Shown: piece by piece, positions 62,724 to 64,000 of the stretch
Layout: each line of letters begins with the position of its first letter
Position numbering within the stretch: the first letter of the stretch is position 1
Assembly: GCF_014640295.1 (NCBI RefSeq)
Contig: NZ_BMGR01000003.1
Coordinates: forward strand, 310,001 to 374,000
Direction: 5' to 3'
Source of the DNA: Paenibacillus abyssi
GTDB lineage: Bacteria > Bacillota > Bacilli > Paenibacillales > Paenibacillaceae
DNA: 64,000 nt
Position numbers and translations under genes: made by a program
The notes under the pieces: generated by a model
What the model saw: the letters and a program-made list of their open reading frames with translations, nothing else
Told to the model about the DNA's origin: nothing
The model's database searches: none

Positions 62724-63659
62724 TTACAACCAATCCTTCTTGCGGAAAATATAGAACATGCCGAACCCGACGAGCAGCATAAAGCCGAGCAGAACGTAGG
62801 ATGCGCCATGAACGTGCAGCCCGGGGATGTAATCAAAGTTCATTCCGTAGATGCCCGTAATAAAGGTCAGGGGCATGAAGATCGTCGTGAGCGCCGTGAA
62901 CACGCGCATGATTTCATTGGCACGCCCGGCAAGGCTTGATTGATAAGCTTCACGCAGGTTTCCCATCAGATCGCGATACGTTTCGAACGTTTCAGCAATC
63001 TTGACGGCATTTTCATAAATATCACTGAAATATTTTTGCAGTTGATGATCAATGAGCTTTAATTCTTTCTTATTCAGTGTGGCGATAACTTCCTTCTGCG
63101 GCCCGAGCACCTTCTTAAGCCATAAAATTTCGCTGCGCAAACCGATGATTTCAGTCAGATGGGACTTCTTTGTATGCATCAAAATATCTTCTTCAAGCTT
63201 CTCGATGCGCGCTTCAATCCGGTCGCCAACGAGAAAATAGTTGTCCACGACAAGATCCACTAAGTGATACAGGAAGCGGTCGGGGTGATTGACCTCCTGC
63301 TCCCAAAGCACGGGCTTCAAGGAGCGCAGTTCATTGATCTTTTGCTGGGTGACTGTAATGATGTAATGCCGTCCAAGAAAAATATTCAGTGCGCGCAGAA
63401 ATATTTCTTCATCATCAAAACGAATGCTGTTTATTACAATAAAATAATGGCTTTCATATACCTCGATTTTAGGACGCTGTTCTTCTTCGTTCAAGCAGTC
63501 TTCAACAGCCAGATCATGCATTCCGAATAAGGGCTGAAGGACAATTAGATCCTCCAGGTCGGCGTCGATCCAATAGAAGCCCTCTGGCGGTGGCGCCAGC
63601 GTATCTTCAATATGATCAACTGGAGTAAAAAGACCGTTTTTTACGAGACGGATTTTCAT
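62724..63659 (-). CDS. corA: CorA family magnesium/cobalt transporter
   Basis: The 311-residue protein forms a pentameric Mg2+ channel. The large N-terminal cytoplasmic domain includes a long helix (about 145-260). It ends with two membrane helices and the YGMNF signature between them (near 274-278: FITGIYGMNFDYIP), then a basic KKDWL tail. ATG 63659 follows GGAGAGGAG; the frame opens to 63683 but lacks support. Confidence 0.95.
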   Translation of the reverse strand: MKIRLVKNGLFTPVDHIEDTLAPPPEGFYWIDADLEDLIVLQPLFGMHDLAVEDCLNEEEQRPKIEVYESHYFIVINSIRFDDEEIFLRALNIFLGRHYIITVTQQKINELRSLKPVLWEQEVNHPDRFLYHLVDLVVDNYFLVGDRIEARIEKLEEDILMHTKKSHLTEIIGLRSEILWLKKVLGPQKEVIATLNKKELKLIDHQLQKYFSDIYENAVKIAETFETYRDLMGNLREAYQSSLAGRANEIMRVFTALTTIFMPLTFITGIYGMNFDYIPGLHVHGASYVLLGFMLLVGFGMFYIFRKKDWL

Positions 63660-64000
63660 TCGCGTCACTCCTCTCCGTTCCATTTCTCTTCTCGAGAAAC
63701 CGGTACGAAAAAAACGTGTGGCGCGCGCCTGGCAATCACAAAGCCGCTCTATACGGAATAAGGGCAGCAGCGTTCATGGCTGACGCGAGTCTAACATGTT
63801 GTAGTACCGGGTTTCTATGTTCCTTGTTCATGCTGCTTCCGGGTTTTGGTCGGTCGCCATCCATGCGCTCTAAACACCCCTTTATCTTCGTTTGGATAAC
63901 ACGGCAATCCTTGTCTAGTATACTCCCACAAAGTGTATACATACAAGCAAAAAAACGCGGTTTTTGAGCTGTATTATCGTATGCATGAAAGGGTCTTCGT
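63660..64000. other. Right-edge interval without a recognised gene
   Basis: About 340 bases with no convincing coding frame; short open frames on both strands lack ribosome sites and conserved features. A GTGTATAC element near 63928-63940 has no clear partner. The corA promoter probably lies at 63670-63720. Confidence 0.5.

Noticed and set aside
63736-63942. 68-codon minus-strand frame at the right edge
   Set aside because: No ribosome site, no recognised similarity, and an overlapping plus-strand frame of equal quality.

Overview
The window looks like chromosomal DNA of an aerobic, endospore-forming member of the Bacillota, most likely Paenibacillaceae. The evidence is two alpha/beta-type SASP genes, cwlJ-gerQ, sda, a YheC/D-type spore-coat ATP-grasp gene, the Bacillota-only primosome pair dnaB-dnaI, many small families known from Bacillus (YuzB, YuiB, YqzM, YutI, YumC), strong AGGAGG ribosome sites with frequent GTG/TTG starts, and a T-box and a ydaO-type leader. 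Base composition is moderate. I saw no rRNA, tRNA, CRISPR or prophage.

Layout. 1-5.3 kb: an osmoprotection operon with the end of an ectoine-type ABC importer (ehuD, ehuA), then ectABCD for ectoine and hydroxyectoine, then a coupled UPF0316/DUF2179 membrane protein. 5.4-7.8 kb: two coupled DGQHR (DndB-like) genes with no dnd partners in view. 7.8-16.5 kb: a LysM-CAP secreted protein, two esterase-type hydrolases, two SASPs, a TIGR03943/UPF0718 permease pair with a His-rich loop, T-box-controlled trpS, and the germination genes cwlJ-gerQ. 16.7-22.8 kb: heme O synthase, a SCO copper chaperone, an AEC carrier, a lone Toprim protein, an MFS transporter and a membrane transglutaminase.

22.8-25.5 kb is the only clearly accessory island. 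It holds 34-bp repeats, an IS110 remnant, an intact but apparently non-catalytic IS1595-like protein with 15-residue repeats, and 22-bp repeats upstream of it. 25.5-34 kb: a HAD phosphatase, DUF456, ThuA, a MurJ/SpoVB-type flippase, a stalk-domain lipoprotein, a thioredoxin, heme A synthase, a HEPN protein and an SDR. 34-45 kb: an iron-sulphur and redox neighbourhood (Nfu, YuzB, two NDH-2-like flavoproteins, two MqnE-like radical SAM enzymes, an A-type Fe-S carrier, YumC-type ferredoxin-NADP reductase, HemQ) together with a shortened DNA-ligase-like gene and the sporulation checkpoint gene sda.

45-64 kb: dnaB-dnaI, a dual-specificity phosphatase, YqzM, uvrC, a CPBP protease, a c-di-AMP riboswitch ahead of ktrB-ktrA, a LysR regulator divergent from sdhCAB, an HxlR regulator, a DUF695/RraB protein, histidinol phosphatase, a LysR regulator and CorA. 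Several parts fit one lifestyle: osmotic stress (ectoine, KtrAB under c-di-AMP), aerobic respiration (NDH-2, SdhCAB, heme a synthesis, SCO) and spore formation. The best candidates for something undescribed are the orphan DGQHR pair, the repeat-bearing domesticated transposase and the tandem MqnE-like paralogues.
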